The notes beneath the pieces were generated by a model that was not told the origin of the DNA, ran no database searches, and saw only the letters and a program-made list of their open reading frames with translations. Shown here in pieces: positions 44,398 to 53,827 of a stretch of DNA of 57,544 nucleotides; the stretch's first letter is position 1; every line of letters starts with the position of its first letter. A program made the translations under genes and the position numbers. The stretch comes from Porphyromonadaceae bacterium COT-184 OH4590. GTDB taxonomy: Bacteria > Bacteroidota > Bacteroidia > Bacteroidales > Paludibacteraceae. Location: contig JRAN01000012.1 in assembly GCA_000768855.1 (NCBI GenBank), positions 197,407-254,950 on the forward strand. Direction: 5' to 3'.

Positions 44398-45138
44398 TTA
44401 ATCGAATAATACCTCGTCGGAGTTTATAATGGTATCGGTACAGACACGTTTGTAACCACTTTTTGTTTTGTGTGAGCATCCCATACAGCCACCAAAACCA
44501 CATCCCATACGTTCTTCGAAACTAATTTGCCCTTGTACCGAGAGCGTAGAGTGTATGTCTTTCAACATCGCCAACGGTCCGCAAGTATAGTAGTAGTCGT
44601 ACTTGATGCCACTCTCCTTGATAGCATCGGAATAGAAACCCTTTACTCCGTAAGAGCCATCTACTGTTGTTACTAACACATCGACACCGAGCGACTTGAA
44701 TTCGTTGTATAGAAATATCTCATCTTTGGTATTGAAACATATTATCACAGTCGGTTGTTTGTCCTTTGTGATAAGCTCTTTTGTGAGCTTGAGCAGTGGT
44801 GGAATACCTACTCCGCCACCTATTACAAGAGGTTTGTGGCATACGGTATCGGTGTCGAAACCGTTACCCAGCCCCACAAGCAAGTCAATCTCTCTGCCCT
44901 CTTTGTAGTGTGTAAGAGCCTCCGTACCTTCGCCTACTACTTTGTATATGAGCGATATAGTGTTGCCGTCATAGTCACTTATCGAGATAGGACGACGAAG
45001 ATAGAATCTTTCGATTTCGATATTTACAAACTGTCCTGAGCGTAGAATAGACGATGTATCGCCCTCTACAACTAACCGATACACATTATCGGTTAGGCGT
45101 TCGTGCCTTATAATGAGGTATAAACCTTTGGTCATCAA
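44398..45138 (-). CDS. pyrK: Dihydroorotate dehydrogenase electron-transfer subunit
   Basis: PyrK carries FAD and a [2Fe-2S] cluster and passes electrons from PyrD to NAD+. The 246-residue protein has the ferredoxin-reductase-like FAD site [11 protein letters not shown], a [12 protein letters not shown] nucleotide-binding loop, and the C-terminal cluster ligands in [20 protein letters not shown], then RVC. All four cysteines are present. It precedes pyrD in the same transcript. Confidence 0.95.
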   Translation of the reverse strand: MMTKGLYLIIRHERLTDNVYRLVVEGDTSSILRSGQFVNIEIERFYLRRPISISDYDGNTISLIYKVVGEGTEALTHYKEGREIDLLVGLGNGFDTDTVCHKPLVIGGGVGIPPLLKLTKELITKDKQPTVIICFNTKDEIFLYNEFKSLGVDVLVTTVDGSYGVKGFYSDAIKESGIKYDYYYTCGPLAMLKDIHSTLSVQGQISFEERMGCGFGGCMGCSHKTKSGYKRVCTDTIINSDEVLFD

Positions 45139-45222
45139 TATGTTGCTTTTGTTGGATTACATTTAGTAAAAGAGAGTTATGATAATCTAATGTTTTTTCA
45201 AATAATCTCTCTTATCTTGCTT

Positions 45223-46095
45223 TTATTTGTTAAACCGTAGTCCAACAGATAGCTTTATTGTGCCAAGCCCTTCGGCAGTACCTTCTGGTAGGTCGTAGTA
45301 TGTGGTTATACCATTTACTATTCGTGTAACATTTCGTATAGTGCCACCCATTAGCGAGGCTTTGAAACCAAGTGCCAAACCGCTTGAAAGACCTATATCG
45401 TAGCCTATTGATATGTTAGAACCTAATGTGCCTCCCTTTTGTCTGATGTTGTCTATATTATTGAAAATAAACCTATCGTCAATGCTCATATAACCAAATC
45501 CTACAGAGAATAGCCAACAGTTTTTTTTCTTACTATCAAAAAGTCTAATCATATAGTTCGCTCCATAATAGTTGAACAACATTCTTTCGCTCATTGTGCC
45601 GGACCCGATACGATATCCGTATGCATCGATTAAGGTGATTTTTTCGCTTGTGTTACCAAATCTTTGTTGAGAGAAAATGGCCTCAACTCCCATAAATTCT
45701 CTGAAGAAAAATCCTATTTGAGCATCGTAATGAAATCCGGGACGCATTTTATTTAAATGATTTTTCAATTCGGGAGCTAAATTTGGGGCAGCCTTTGGTG
45801 TTCTATACTGCCAACCGATGTCAGCGGCAAATCTAAAACGAGGATAAGACTCTCTTACGCCGTAATTTGCAGGCGATGCAGCTGCCGAATAATCATTTTT
45901 TTGCTGTGTAATAATCTGATTTGTAGGTAGTAGAGTGTTGCGTATTGCATTCTCGTTTTTAAATGTAAAATGGGCATACTCTTTTGTGGTTTCACAGCTG
46001 ATAGAATTGCTATTGTTCGTTGTTGTCAAATCTTGAGCCTGATTGTTAATAGCTGTTAAACAAATAGTTAGAATAGATACTAATACTTTTTTCAT
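45223..46095 (-). CDS. Outer membrane beta-barrel protein, unknown function
   Basis: This 290-residue protein has a signal peptide (VLVSILTICLTAINNQAQ) and a ~75-residue disordered Asn/Thr-rich lead. A barrel follows: RFAADIGWQYRTPKAAP, HYDAQIGFFFREFMGVEAIF, YMIRLFDSKKKNCWLFSVGF, ending TIKLSVGLRFNK. It is not DUF6089. It has a promoter of its own with -7 at 46220 and is convergent to nothing; the pyrK gene lies 84 bp downstream on the same strand. Confidence 0.8.
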   Translation of the reverse strand: MKKVLVSILTICLTAINNQAQDLTTTNNSNSISCETTKEYAHFTFKNENAIRNTLLPTNQIITQQKNDYSAAASPANYGVRESYPRFRFAADIGWQYRTPKAAPNLAPELKNHLNKMRPGFHYDAQIGFFFREFMGVEAIFSQQRFGNTSEKITLIDAYGYRIGSGTMSERMLFNYYGANYMIRLFDSKKKNCWLFSVGFGYMSIDDRFIFNNIDNIRQKGGTLGSNISIGYDIGLSSGLALGFKASLMGGTIRNVTRIVNGITTYYDLPEGTAEGLGTIKLSVGLRFNK

Positions 46096-46219
46096 TATTT
46101 CTTATTATTTTTTAGAGTTTTTTTATTTCAAAATATTTAAAACACGGCAAACAATTGAATTGTCCAAGTATAATATTGTATTTCACAAGAGAGTCGTACT
46201 ATGGCTCTGAAAAAACGCA

Positions 46220-46227
46220 CAAAGTTA
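46220..46227 (-). promoter_or_regulatory. Putative -7 box of the barrel gene
   Basis: TAACTTTG on the minus strand, 125 bp before the ATG at 46095. Confidence 0.4.
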
Positions 46228-46323
46228 CTAAAAAACTTTTGTTTTTGTAGCACCTTTTCCAATAAGTAAATCGACTAAGTAATACCCTCAAATTGATAAG
46301 GTTCTATGTGTCGATTTTTTTAC

Positions 46324-46331
46324 TACTTTTG
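46324..46331 (+). promoter_or_regulatory. Putative -7 box of the YgiQ gene
   Basis: TACTTTTG on the plus strand, 63 bp before the ATG at 46394. The remaining bases of this ~300-bp divergent gap hold nothing else I can identify. Confidence 0.4.
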
Positions 46332-46393
46332 TTGTCTGAAAATTAATATTTACCTATGCTTGCGTTGTAGTTAGGCTACTTCATAAACTAAAG

Positions 46394-48184
46394 ATGCAAA
46401 AATATTCATTAACAGATTGGTTGCCAACGACTAAAAAAGAGATGTTGCTTCGCGGATGGGATTCCGTTGATGTGGTCTTGTTCTCTGGCGATGCTTATGT
46501 TGATCATCCTGCTTTTGGCAGCGCTGTCATCGGGCGTGTTATAGAGGATGAGGGTGTGCGTGTTGCTATAGTGCCACAACCCAATTGGAGAGACGACCTT
46601 CGCGACTTCAAAAAATTTGGCAAACCCAATATGTTTTTTGCTATTTCAGCTGGATGTATGGATTCCAAAGTCAATCACTATACTGCCAACAAACGCCTTC
46701 GTAGCAACGATGCATATACACCCGACAATAAGACAGGTTTTCGTCCAGACAACACCACTATCGTCTATAGCAATATTCTAAAAAAACTTTATCCGCAAAC
46801 GCCCGTAATAATAGGAGGTATAGAGGCATCGCTCCGTCGCATATCGCACTACGACTACTGGGACGACTGTATACAGCCCTCTATACTCGATAGCTCCAAA
46901 GCTGATATTTTGGTCTATGGAATGGGCGAAGTTACAATTCGACATATTGTAGATATATTTCGTAACGGCGGTGGAGTGGAGGAGTGTAGGGCTTTGCCAC
47001 AGGTTGGATATATTGCTGATGAAATGCCCGAAAAAGATGATGTTATAAAACTGTTTTCGTATGAAGAGTGCAAAGGCGACCGCCGCAAGTCGGCAAAAAA
47101 CTTTCGGATATTCGAGGAGCAGTCGAATAAGTTTACTGCCTCAACGTTGGTGCAACCCACAGGCAAACGTTTTGTGGTGATAAATCCGCCTAACGAACCG
47201 ATGACCACCGAAGAACTCGACAGCGTCTATGAGCTTCCTTTTATGCGACTGCCACACCCTAAGTATCAGGGCAAAACCATAGCTGCCTACGATATGATAA
47301 AATACTCGATAAATACACATAGAGGTTGTTTTGGCGGTTGCTCCTTTTGTACCATTTCGGCACATCAGGGCAAATTCGTGGTCTCTCGTTCGGAGCGTAG
47401 CATACTGGAGGAGGTCAAAAAAGTGATACAACTGCCCGACTTCAAAGGCTATATAAGTGATTTAGGTGGTCCATCGGCAAATATGTACAGGCTCAAAGGC
47501 AAAAACTTTGACCTATGTAAGCGTTGTCCGCGTCCATCGTGTATATTTCCCAATGTGTGCAAAAATCTAAATATCGACCATCGCCCGTTGCTCAACCTAT
47601 ACCGTAAAGTCGATGCCATCAAAGGTATTAAAAAGAGCTTCATCAGTAGCGGAGTACGTTACGATATGCTCCTGCACACTACAGGCAACTCCGAAATAGA
47701 CGAGGGATTGAAGCATTATACTGAGGAGTTGATTCGGCATCATGTATCGGGTAGGCTAAAGGTAGCACCCGAACACACATCGCCACGTGTGTTGCAAGCG
47801 ATACGTAAACCACCTTTCGATACCTTTGTCCGCTTCAATAGAATATTTGAGCGAATTAATAATCAATACGCATTAAATCAGCAAATTATACCATATTTTA
47901 TATCAAGCCTTCCATATTGTACGGTCGAAGATATGTGGGGAGTTATGGAGGAGACCAAGAAACTCAACTTCCGCCTCGAGCAGGTGCAGGACTTTACGCC
48001 TACGCCTTTGACTCTTGCCACCGAGATATACCATACAGGCATCGACCCTTACACTATGGAGAAGGTGTTTGTAGCACGTAGTTCAAAAGAGAAGTCAGAC
48101 CAAAAAATGTTTTTCTTCCACTACAAAAAAGAGGTACGTCCCGCAATAGAGCGAGTACTTAGGAGAGAAAAACGGAAGAAGTGA
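46394..48184 (+). CDS. YgiQ-family radical SAM protein
   Basis: This 596-residue member of the UPF0313/YgiQ family has the radical SAM motif in HRGCFGGCSFCTISAHQGKF (CxxxCxxC) at about residue 315. The N-terminal cobalamin-domain-like region starts LPTTKKEMLLRGWDSVDVVL. Later segments (LCKRCPRPSCIFPNVCKNL, VAPEHTSPRVL, QDFTPTPLTLATEIY) match the family. Its reaction is unknown. It is transcribed alone, convergent with rpsT. Confidence 0.93.
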   Translation: MQKYSLTDWLPTTKKEMLLRGWDSVDVVLFSGDAYVDHPAFGSAVIGRVIEDEGVRVAIVPQPNWRDDLRDFKKFGKPNMFFAISAGCMDSKVNHYTANKRLRSNDAYTPDNKTGFRPDNTTIVYSNILKKLYPQTPVIIGGIEASLRRISHYDYWDDCIQPSILDSSKADILVYGMGEVTIRHIVDIFRNGGGVEECRALPQVGYIADEMPEKDDVIKLFSYEECKGDRRKSAKNFRIFEEQSNKFTASTLVQPTGKRFVVINPPNEPMTTEELDSVYELPFMRLPHPKYQGKTIAAYDMIKYSINTHRGCFGGCSFCTISAHQGKFVVSRSERSILEEVKKVIQLPDFKGYISDLGGPSANMYRLKGKNFDLCKRCPRPSCIFPNVCKNLNIDHRPLLNLYRKVDAIKGIKKSFISSGVRYDMLLHTTGNSEIDEGLKHYTEELIRHHVSGRLKVAPEHTSPRVLQAIRKPPFDTFVRFNRIFERINNQYALNQQIIPYFISSLPYCTVEDMWGVMEETKKLNFRLEQVQDFTPTPLTLATEIYHTGIDPYTMEKVFVARSSKEKSDQKMFFFHYKKEVRPAIERVLRREKRKK

Positions 48185-48266
48185 ATAGTGTTTGTAACAT
48201 TCCTACCCAATAAATATGTTTTTAAGATATTGTTGCTATCTATCAAGGAAACTTACAAACAAAAAA

Positions 48267-48293
48267 AGAGACTATTACTATAGAATAGCCTCT
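48267..48293 (-). terminator. Terminator of rpsT
   Basis: agaggctatt and aatagtctct (one G-T pair) form a stem on the minus strand followed by a T-run, 32 bp after the rpsT stop. It may also stop ygiQ transcripts. Confidence 0.7.
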
Positions 48294-48324
48294 TGCATAT
48301 ATAACAAATATGAAAAATTTAAAA

Positions 48325-48579
48325 TTATCCTAATTTATTAACGTGTTTAGCCAGCTTCGATTTGAGGTTACTTGCTTTATTCTTGTGTATAATATTACGT
48401 TTAGCAAGTTTGTCCAACATTGCAGATACTTTAGGTAAAAATTCGACAGCAACGGCTTTTTCGGTAGTGGCTCTAAGCTTTCTCACAGCGTTACGAGCGG
48501 TTTTTGCATAATATTTGTTATGCAATTTTCTTTTCTGAATCTGACGAATTCTTTTTATAGATGATTTATGATTTGCCAT
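48325..48579 (-). CDS. rpsT: 30S ribosomal protein S20
   Basis: This 84-residue very basic helical protein begins [20 protein letters not shown] and continues [14 protein letters not shown], with [20 protein letters not shown] at the end, all typical of S20. It binds 16S rRNA early in small-subunit assembly. The tRNA-Glu gene lies 35 bp upstream on the same strand and may share its transcript. Confidence 0.97.
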   Translation of the reverse strand: MANHKSSIKRIRQIQKRKLHNKYYAKTARNAVRKLRATTEKAVAVEFLPKVSAMLDKLAKRNIIHKNKASNLKSKLAKHVNKLG

Positions 48580-48614
48580 TTTTTATAAAAAAAATTTTTA
48601 TCGTTAAAATATTG

Positions 48615-48686
48615 TAGCCCATAGGGGAATCGAACCCCTCTTTCCAGAATGAAAATCTGGCGTCCTAACCGATAGACGAATGGGCC
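48615..48686 (-). tRNA. tRNA-Glu (anticodon TTC)
   Basis: The minus strand folds as a complete cloverleaf of 72 nt: acceptor GGCCCAT pairs with ATGGGCT (first pair G-U), anticodon stem CCAGA/TCTGG with loop TTTTCAT giving TTC, and a T-arm GAGGGGTTCGATTCCCCT. The discriminator is A. CCA is not encoded (CAA follows). Confidence 0.96.
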
Positions 48687-48842
48687 TCTATGAAAAAACT
48701 TATAAACTAATTATCTTTTCAAATCGGACTGCAAAGGTAATACAATTTTTCAAAATAACAATAATAATGATAAGAAAAAATGCAAAAAATTACGTATTTT
48801 TTTACAAATAATTCACAATCTGATAATTGTAGAAAGATGTTT

Positions 48843-50378
48843 TTAATGACTTCTCGCTTTTTTTATCAATATATTATAGATAGCTCTGAAAAAATACCTA
48901 ATGTCTGTTTTTATGGGTGATTTAAGGTATTGGTCTATGTATTGCTCTTCCGAGTCGTAAAACTCCTTATCGCTCTTAGGGAGGTCGTAATACATAGGAG
49001 GTATCAAACCCGGTTTTACTTTGGTTCGTTTGTCTTGTAGATATTGCGGATATGTGCTGAAATTAGCCATGCTCAGAGGACGTACCCCAACGAGTTTGAG
49101 ATCGCCCTTGACAAGATTCCATATCATTGGCAGTTCGTCTATCCAGAATTTGCGAAATACACGCCCCCAGCCAGTTATACGCATGTCATTTTTGATTTTA
49201 CCTATATCATCTGTACCCGCTTTCTGGTAGAGATAGCTTTGGATATATTCTGCATAAGGGTACATGGTACGCATTTTGTAGATAGGGCGTATCTCTTTGT
49301 TTTTGCATACACGTGGCAATTTTATAATTATGCCATAGCGTTTATGTACAAGGTATTGTGGCATAGATTTTCGTCGTGCCACCACCCAATTTAAATTTGA
49401 GGTTTTGCACTCACTTACCACCTCAAAACCACAGTAATATAGCCTGCCGAGTATCTCAGTATGCGAAAAGTATCGGTTTTTACCTTTTGTTATATCGAAA
49501 TATAGTCGGCTTGTTAGGACTATCTTGGGTAAAACTCTTTTGGTAAAAAAGTATAATACCTGCATTACTTGCCTTATTACAGGTGGATATTTTGTGTTTA
49601 TCCTCTCTCTAAGTTGTTCGATAGACTCATAACATATACACCACAATCCATTGTCGGGTAGTTTTTCATTTACTTTATTGAAAAACAGATTGATGCCACG
49701 TATAGAATTGAGTTTTGCTAAATTTACCAGCGTACTATAACGATATTGCCTTATTGTATTGAAATTGAATAGTGTTGTGGAGGCAAAAACCTTTGTGTTT
49801 GACGAATTTAGTTCTATGTTTTTTTCTATAAAATCTAATGATTCTCGATCGGTATAAGCTGCTATCTCACTTCTAATATCTTCCAGTTCATTGTCTCCTA
49901 TCTGTTTGGGTTGTTTGATTACATCTGCTTCTATACGAGGCTCTACTTGTGGGAGGTCTTCGTCCATATTGGTAGCATAACGATAAAACTGATATATGAG
50001 AATAATCATATCGTTAACAACAAGCATTGTGATAACCATCGATGTTATAACGTATATTGATATATTCTGAAATATAACTACATATTTTGCTCCTAAATAT
50101 ATAGTTATATATACTATTGCAGATACTATAAGTACTATTATCAATTCATTTATACAATTGTATGTATTGCGTGGTCTGTATCGCTGAAAGCAGTAAGCCA
50201 CTATAAGCCAATAGGTAAGTATATATACGGACACATATACATAGTTTAATATGGAGGCTTTTTCTGCCGATATTCGCCAAATTAACATTACAATGACAGT
50301 AAATACCCAAGCAGCTATATCTATTATTATCTTTTTTAAACTTGGTTTATATAAAAATAATCGTTCTGATTGTTGCAT
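48843..50378 (-). CDS. Membrane sugar transferase (bacterial_sugar_transferase domain)
   Basis: About four hydrophobic helices (residues ~15-135) precede a cytoplasmic linker of about 200 residues and a C-terminal phosphoglycosyl-transferase domain: KMRTMYPYAEYIQSYLYQK, ITGWGRVFRKFWIDELPMIW, NLVKGDLKLVGVRPLS and KVKPGLIPPMYYDLP. Such enzymes transfer a sugar phosphate to undecaprenyl phosphate. The usual DELPQ is DELPM here. I start at the ATG 50378, because the upstream TTG (50405) lies inside a -7 box. No glycan cluster surrounds it. Confidence 0.88.
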   Translation of the reverse strand: MQQSERLFLYKPSLKKIIIDIAAWVFTVIVMLIWRISAEKASILNYVYVSVYILTYWLIVAYCFQRYRPRNTYNCINELIIVLIVSAIVYITIYLGAKYVVIFQNISIYVITSMVITMLVVNDMIILIYQFYRYATNMDEDLPQVEPRIEADVIKQPKQIGDNELEDIRSEIAAYTDRESLDFIEKNIELNSSNTKVFASTTLFNFNTIRQYRYSTLVNLAKLNSIRGINLFFNKVNEKLPDNGLWCICYESIEQLRERINTKYPPVIRQVMQVLYFFTKRVLPKIVLTSRLYFDITKGKNRYFSHTEILGRLYYCGFEVVSECKTSNLNWVVARRKSMPQYLVHKRYGIIIKLPRVCKNKEIRPIYKMRTMYPYAEYIQSYLYQKAGTDDIGKIKNDMRITGWGRVFRKFWIDELPMIWNLVKGDLKLVGVRPLSMANFSTYPQYLQDKRTKVKPGLIPPMYYDLPKSDKEFYDSEEQYIDQYLKSPIKTDIRYFFRAIYNILIKKARSH

Positions 50379-50402
50379 TTGAAATATTGTCAATTTTTTT
50401 TG

Positions 50403-50410
50403 CAAAGATA
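50403..50410 (-). promoter_or_regulatory. Putative -7 box of the sugar transferase gene
   Basis: TATCTTTG on the minus strand, 24 bp before the ATG at 50378. It overlaps the alternative TTG start. Confidence 0.5.
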
Positions 50411-50522
50411 ATATGTTTTTTCTTTTCTCATAAATAGTTGTTTATAATACAAAAAATATAAAGGTTCTGTTTTTAATAATTGTACTGCGTATGATTTTAT
50501 AAAATTATTAAATAAAAATTTT

Positions 50523-50530
50523 TATTTTTG
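50523..50530 (+). promoter_or_regulatory. Putative -7 box of S41 protease 2
   Basis: TATTTTTG, 23 bp before the ATG at 50554. Confidence 0.4.
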
Positions 50531-50553
50531 CAAAAATTTTTAGTCTGAAAAAT

Positions 50554-52158
50554 ATGAGTAAAAAACAAAAGATTACATTTTTATTATTGGCTTTATTATT
50601 GGTTTTGAGTAATGCTTTATATGCCCAAATACCTATATCTAAGGAACAGTATTATAAGTTGAACCAAACTATTTATGCTATCAAAGAGTTTTATGTCGAT
50701 ACCGTAAACGATATTAAACTTATTGAGTATGCTATTAATGGTATGCTTGAAAATTTAGATCCTCATTCGGTCTATATTCCTGCCAAAGAGGTGCAGCGTG
50801 CCAGTGAGCCTTTGAAGGGAAGTTTTGATGGTATAGGTATTCAATTTCAAATGCAAAAAGATACCTTGTTAGTAGTAAATCCATTACGCAATTGTCCTGC
50901 CGAAAGGGTAGGTGTACTTATGGGCGATAAAATAATAGCCGTAGATGGAGTAAATATAGCAGGCATAAAAATGCAGACAAGTGATATAATGGAGAAATTA
51001 AGAGGTAAAAGAGGTACCAAGGTAAACGTAAGTATTATTCGCAAAGGAATTAAGTCGCCAATAGATTTTGTTATTACTCGTGATAAAATCCCGCTATATT
51101 CTGTTGAGGCAGCATATAAAATAGCTCCTGATGTAGGTTATATCAATATAAGTAACTTTTCGCTTACTACATTCAAAGAGTTTAAAGATGCATTTGAAAA
51201 ATTAAAAAAAGAAGGGATAACATCGCTCATAATCGACTTACAGTCTAATGGAGGAGGTCTTATGGATGCGGCAGTAAATATTATAGACGAATTTTTGACT
51301 AAAAATAAAGAGATTGTTTATACACAAGGTATTAATCATAAAAAACAGAGTTTTTACTCCAAAACAGATAATGATTTTCATGGCAATGTAGTAGTACTTG
51401 TTGATGAGTATTCGGCATCTGCTTCAGAGATAGTGGCAGGTGCATTGCAAGATTGGGATAGAGCTGTTGTAGTAGGTCGTCGTTCATTTGGTAAGGGATT
51501 GGTACAGCGCCCTTTGAATCTTGCCGATGGCTCCGAAATACGTCTTACTATTGCGAGGTATTACACACCAAGTGGCCGTAATATTCAGAAACCTTATAGT
51601 GGCGGAGTAGATAAATACCAAAAAGAACTTTTGGAGAGAAAGAAACATGGAGAGTTGCAAAATACAGACAGTATATCTTTTCCCGACTCGTTAAAATATA
51701 AAACTCTCATATATGGAAGAACTGTATATGGTGGGGGTGGTATTATGCCTGATGTATTTGTACCTCTTGATACCACAAAGGTTACAGATTTTTATAGAAA
51801 TATTGTTGCCAAAGGTATTTTCAATCAAGAGGTATTGAACTTTACAGAAGAGGCAGAAAAAAATATAAAAAAACAATATGCTACTTTTGAGGAATATGAT
51901 AAAAACTATCAAATACCGCACTCTTTTTTTAATAAACTGATAGCAGCTGCCAAGGAAGCTAAAATAGAGGTAAAAGATGAGCAGGTGGAGCAATCCAAAC
52001 AATTGATTTTGCTTCAAATAAAAGCTATTATGGCGCGTAATCTGTATGAAACAGGTGATTTTTATAAGGTTATAAATACTCAAAACGATATTGTAATCAA
52101 AGGGCTTGAAGTTATAAAAAATTTTGATAAATATCTTAAAAAAAGTAGCGAATATTAA
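50554..52158 (+). CDS. S41-family C-terminal processing protease (copy 2)
   Basis: This 534-residue paralogue of the protease at 38270 has a signal peptide (LLLALLLVLSNALYAQ), the PDZ domain (FDGIGIQFQMQKDTLLVVN) and the Ser/Lys dyad in DEYSASASEIVAG and RRSFGKGLVQ. Unlike copy 1 it has a cleavable signal, so it should be soluble or loosely bound in the periplasm. Its own -7 box sits upstream. The Omp28 array begins 46 bp downstream but has a separate -7 box. Confidence 0.94.
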   Translation: MSKKQKITFLLLALLLVLSNALYAQIPISKEQYYKLNQTIYAIKEFYVDTVNDIKLIEYAINGMLENLDPHSVYIPAKEVQRASEPLKGSFDGIGIQFQMQKDTLLVVNPLRNCPAERVGVLMGDKIIAVDGVNIAGIKMQTSDIMEKLRGKRGTKVNVSIIRKGIKSPIDFVITRDKIPLYSVEAAYKIAPDVGYINISNFSLTTFKEFKDAFEKLKKEGITSLIIDLQSNGGGLMDAAVNIIDEFLTKNKEIVYTQGINHKKQSFYSKTDNDFHGNVVVLVDEYSASASEIVAGALQDWDRAVVVGRRSFGKGLVQRPLNLADGSEIRLTIARYYTPSGRNIQKPYSGGVDKYQKELLERKKHGELQNTDSISFPDSLKYKTLIYGRTVYGGGGIMPDVFVPLDTTKVTDFYRNIVAKGIFNQEVLNFTEEAEKNIKKQYATFEEYDKNYQIPHSFFNKLIAAAKEAKIEVKDEQVEQSKQLILLQIKAIMARNLYETGDFYKVINTQNDIVIKGLEVIKNFDKYLKKSSEY

Positions 52159-52168
52159 GTTTTTTAAT

Positions 52169-52176
52169 TATCTTTG
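52169..52176 (+). promoter_or_regulatory. Putative -7 box of the Omp28 array
   Basis: TATCTTTG, 28 bp before the ATG at 52204. It overlaps the alternative reading-frame start at 52174 and argues for 52204. Confidence 0.5.
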
Positions 52177-52203
52177 CCATTCATAAATTATTTATATGAG
52201 AAA

Positions 52204-53781
52204 ATGAACTCTGTAGGAAAAATTTTTAATATAAGTTTGCTTATAGCATTGATAGTTGCTTCATGTTTATCTTCCTGTAAAAAAGAGATAGAAGTAACCG
52301 ATATTAAACTCGTCCCTACTACAAAAACTCTTCTTGTTGGCGAAAATTTTACTATTGTAGCAGCAATAGAACCTACTACAGCCACCAATAAATCGGTTAA
52401 GTGGCAGTCGAGTACTTTGGATATTGCTACAGTAGATGCTACAGGTAAAGTAACCGCCAAAAAAGCGGGGAAAGCCACCATTACGGCTACAACTGTTGAC
52501 GGAGCCAAGACTGCTACGTGCCTGCTAACTGTCAGTGATACAGTTGTCAGCGTAACAGGTATAAAGTTGGAGCCTACTACCAAGACACTTCTTGTTGGTG
52601 AGGAATTTCTCATTGTAGCCACAATAGAACCGAGCACAGCTAATAATCAGGCGGTTAAATGGCAATCGAGTGCAGCTGATATCGCTTCTGTAGATTCTGT
52701 TGGTAAAGTAATCGCAAAAAAAGTAGGACGAACTACTATTACAGCTACAACTGTTGATGGTGCCAAGACAGCTACTTGTCTAATAACAGTTAGTGAGACT
52801 GTCATTAATGTAACAGGTGTAAAAGTGGAGCCCACTACCAAAACACTTCTTGAAGGTGAAGAGTTTACTATAAAAGCAGTAATAGAGCCAAGTACAGCCA
52901 ATAATAAATCTGTTAGATGGCAATCGAGTCGGTCGGATATTGCCACAGTGGACGCAACAGGTAAAGTAACTGCCAAAAAAGCGGGGCAAGCCACTATTAC
53001 GGCTACAACTGTTGATGGGGCTAAAAGTGCAACGTGTGTAGTAACGGTTGAAGAGAATATACCTCTTATAACAAAAAAATCCGTCATTATAGAGGAGTTT
53101 ACGGCACACTGGTGTAAATATTGTTACCCTGCTCTTAATCATCTTCATGATATTATGCGAAATTATAATGATAGGGTCATACTTGTTTGTCATCATGTTA
53201 GAGGCGATAATTTTGTAATTGCTGCAAGCGATACTTTATATCAAACCTATGGTGTAAAAGGGATACCTTCTTGTATGGTTGATAGAACTAAATCAGTTTA
53301 TGGTTCGAGTATTGTTTTCCCACCACTAAATCTTAAATCCAGTGCAATTGACAAACAGTTGGCAATGCCTGCTACAGTACATCTTGGTGCTAAGACCTCT
53401 TACAATGAAAGTACTAAAGAGATTAAAATAGAGATTGTTGGCAATTTGTTGCAAAGCTATCCAAAAGCGAGACTCAATGTTTACCTTCTCCAAGATGGTA
53501 TTATATCACCTCAAAGTGGCGGTGGAGGCAACAATTATATTCATAACAATGCTTTAAGAGCCGTGTTGTCCACTTCCGGTCTTTGGGGCGACCGGCTTGG
53601 TGTATCGATTGGAAGATTTTCGAAAACCTATACATATCGAATGCCCGATAAGATAGGAAAATTTGCCACAGATATATCTAAAATGTATATAGTAGCATTT
53701 ATTACGGAGTATCATTCAAACAGCAGTGCCGATCTGCCCAAGAATATTGTTCACAATGTGATTAAAAAGAAAATAAAGTGA
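52204..53781 (+). CDS. Omp28-type lipoprotein 1: three Big_2 domains plus thioredoxin-like head
   Basis: This 525-residue lipoprotein has a lipobox in LLIALIVASCLSSC (acylated Cys 21 or 25). Three bacterial Ig-like (Big_2) domains lie at about residues 31-111, 117-196 and 202-282, each with the VKWQSS...VDA.GKV.AKKAG.ATITATTVDGAKTATC pattern. The Omp28 head follows at about 290-525. It starts KKSVIIEEFTAHWCKYCYPA with the CxxC pair at 304/307. Here the motif is HWCKYC rather than the WCGPC of its three neighbours, so redox behaviour should differ. Function of Omp28 proteins is not firmly known. Confidence 0.9.
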   Translation: MNSVGKIFNISLLIALIVASCLSSCKKEIEVTDIKLVPTTKTLLVGENFTIVAAIEPTTATNKSVKWQSSTLDIATVDATGKVTAKKAGKATITATTVDGAKTATCLLTVSDTVVSVTGIKLEPTTKTLLVGEEFLIVATIEPSTANNQAVKWQSSAADIASVDSVGKVIAKKVGRTTITATTVDGAKTATCLITVSETVINVTGVKVEPTTKTLLEGEEFTIKAVIEPSTANNKSVRWQSSRSDIATVDATGKVTAKKAGQATITATTVDGAKSATCVVTVEENIPLITKKSVIIEEFTAHWCKYCYPALNHLHDIMRNYNDRVILVCHHVRGDNFVIAASDTLYQTYGVKGIPSCMVDRTKSVYGSSIVFPPLNLKSSAIDKQLAMPATVHLGAKTSYNESTKEIKIEIVGNLLQSYPKARLNVYLLQDGIISPQSGGGGNNYIHNNALRAVLSTSGLWGDRLGVSIGRFSKTYTYRMPDKIGKFATDISKMYIVAFITEYHSNSSADLPKNIVHNVIKKKIK

Positions 53782-53827
53782 GAAATTTAATGTGCACAAA
53801 ATAAATAAAAATCAACTTTTAGAAATT

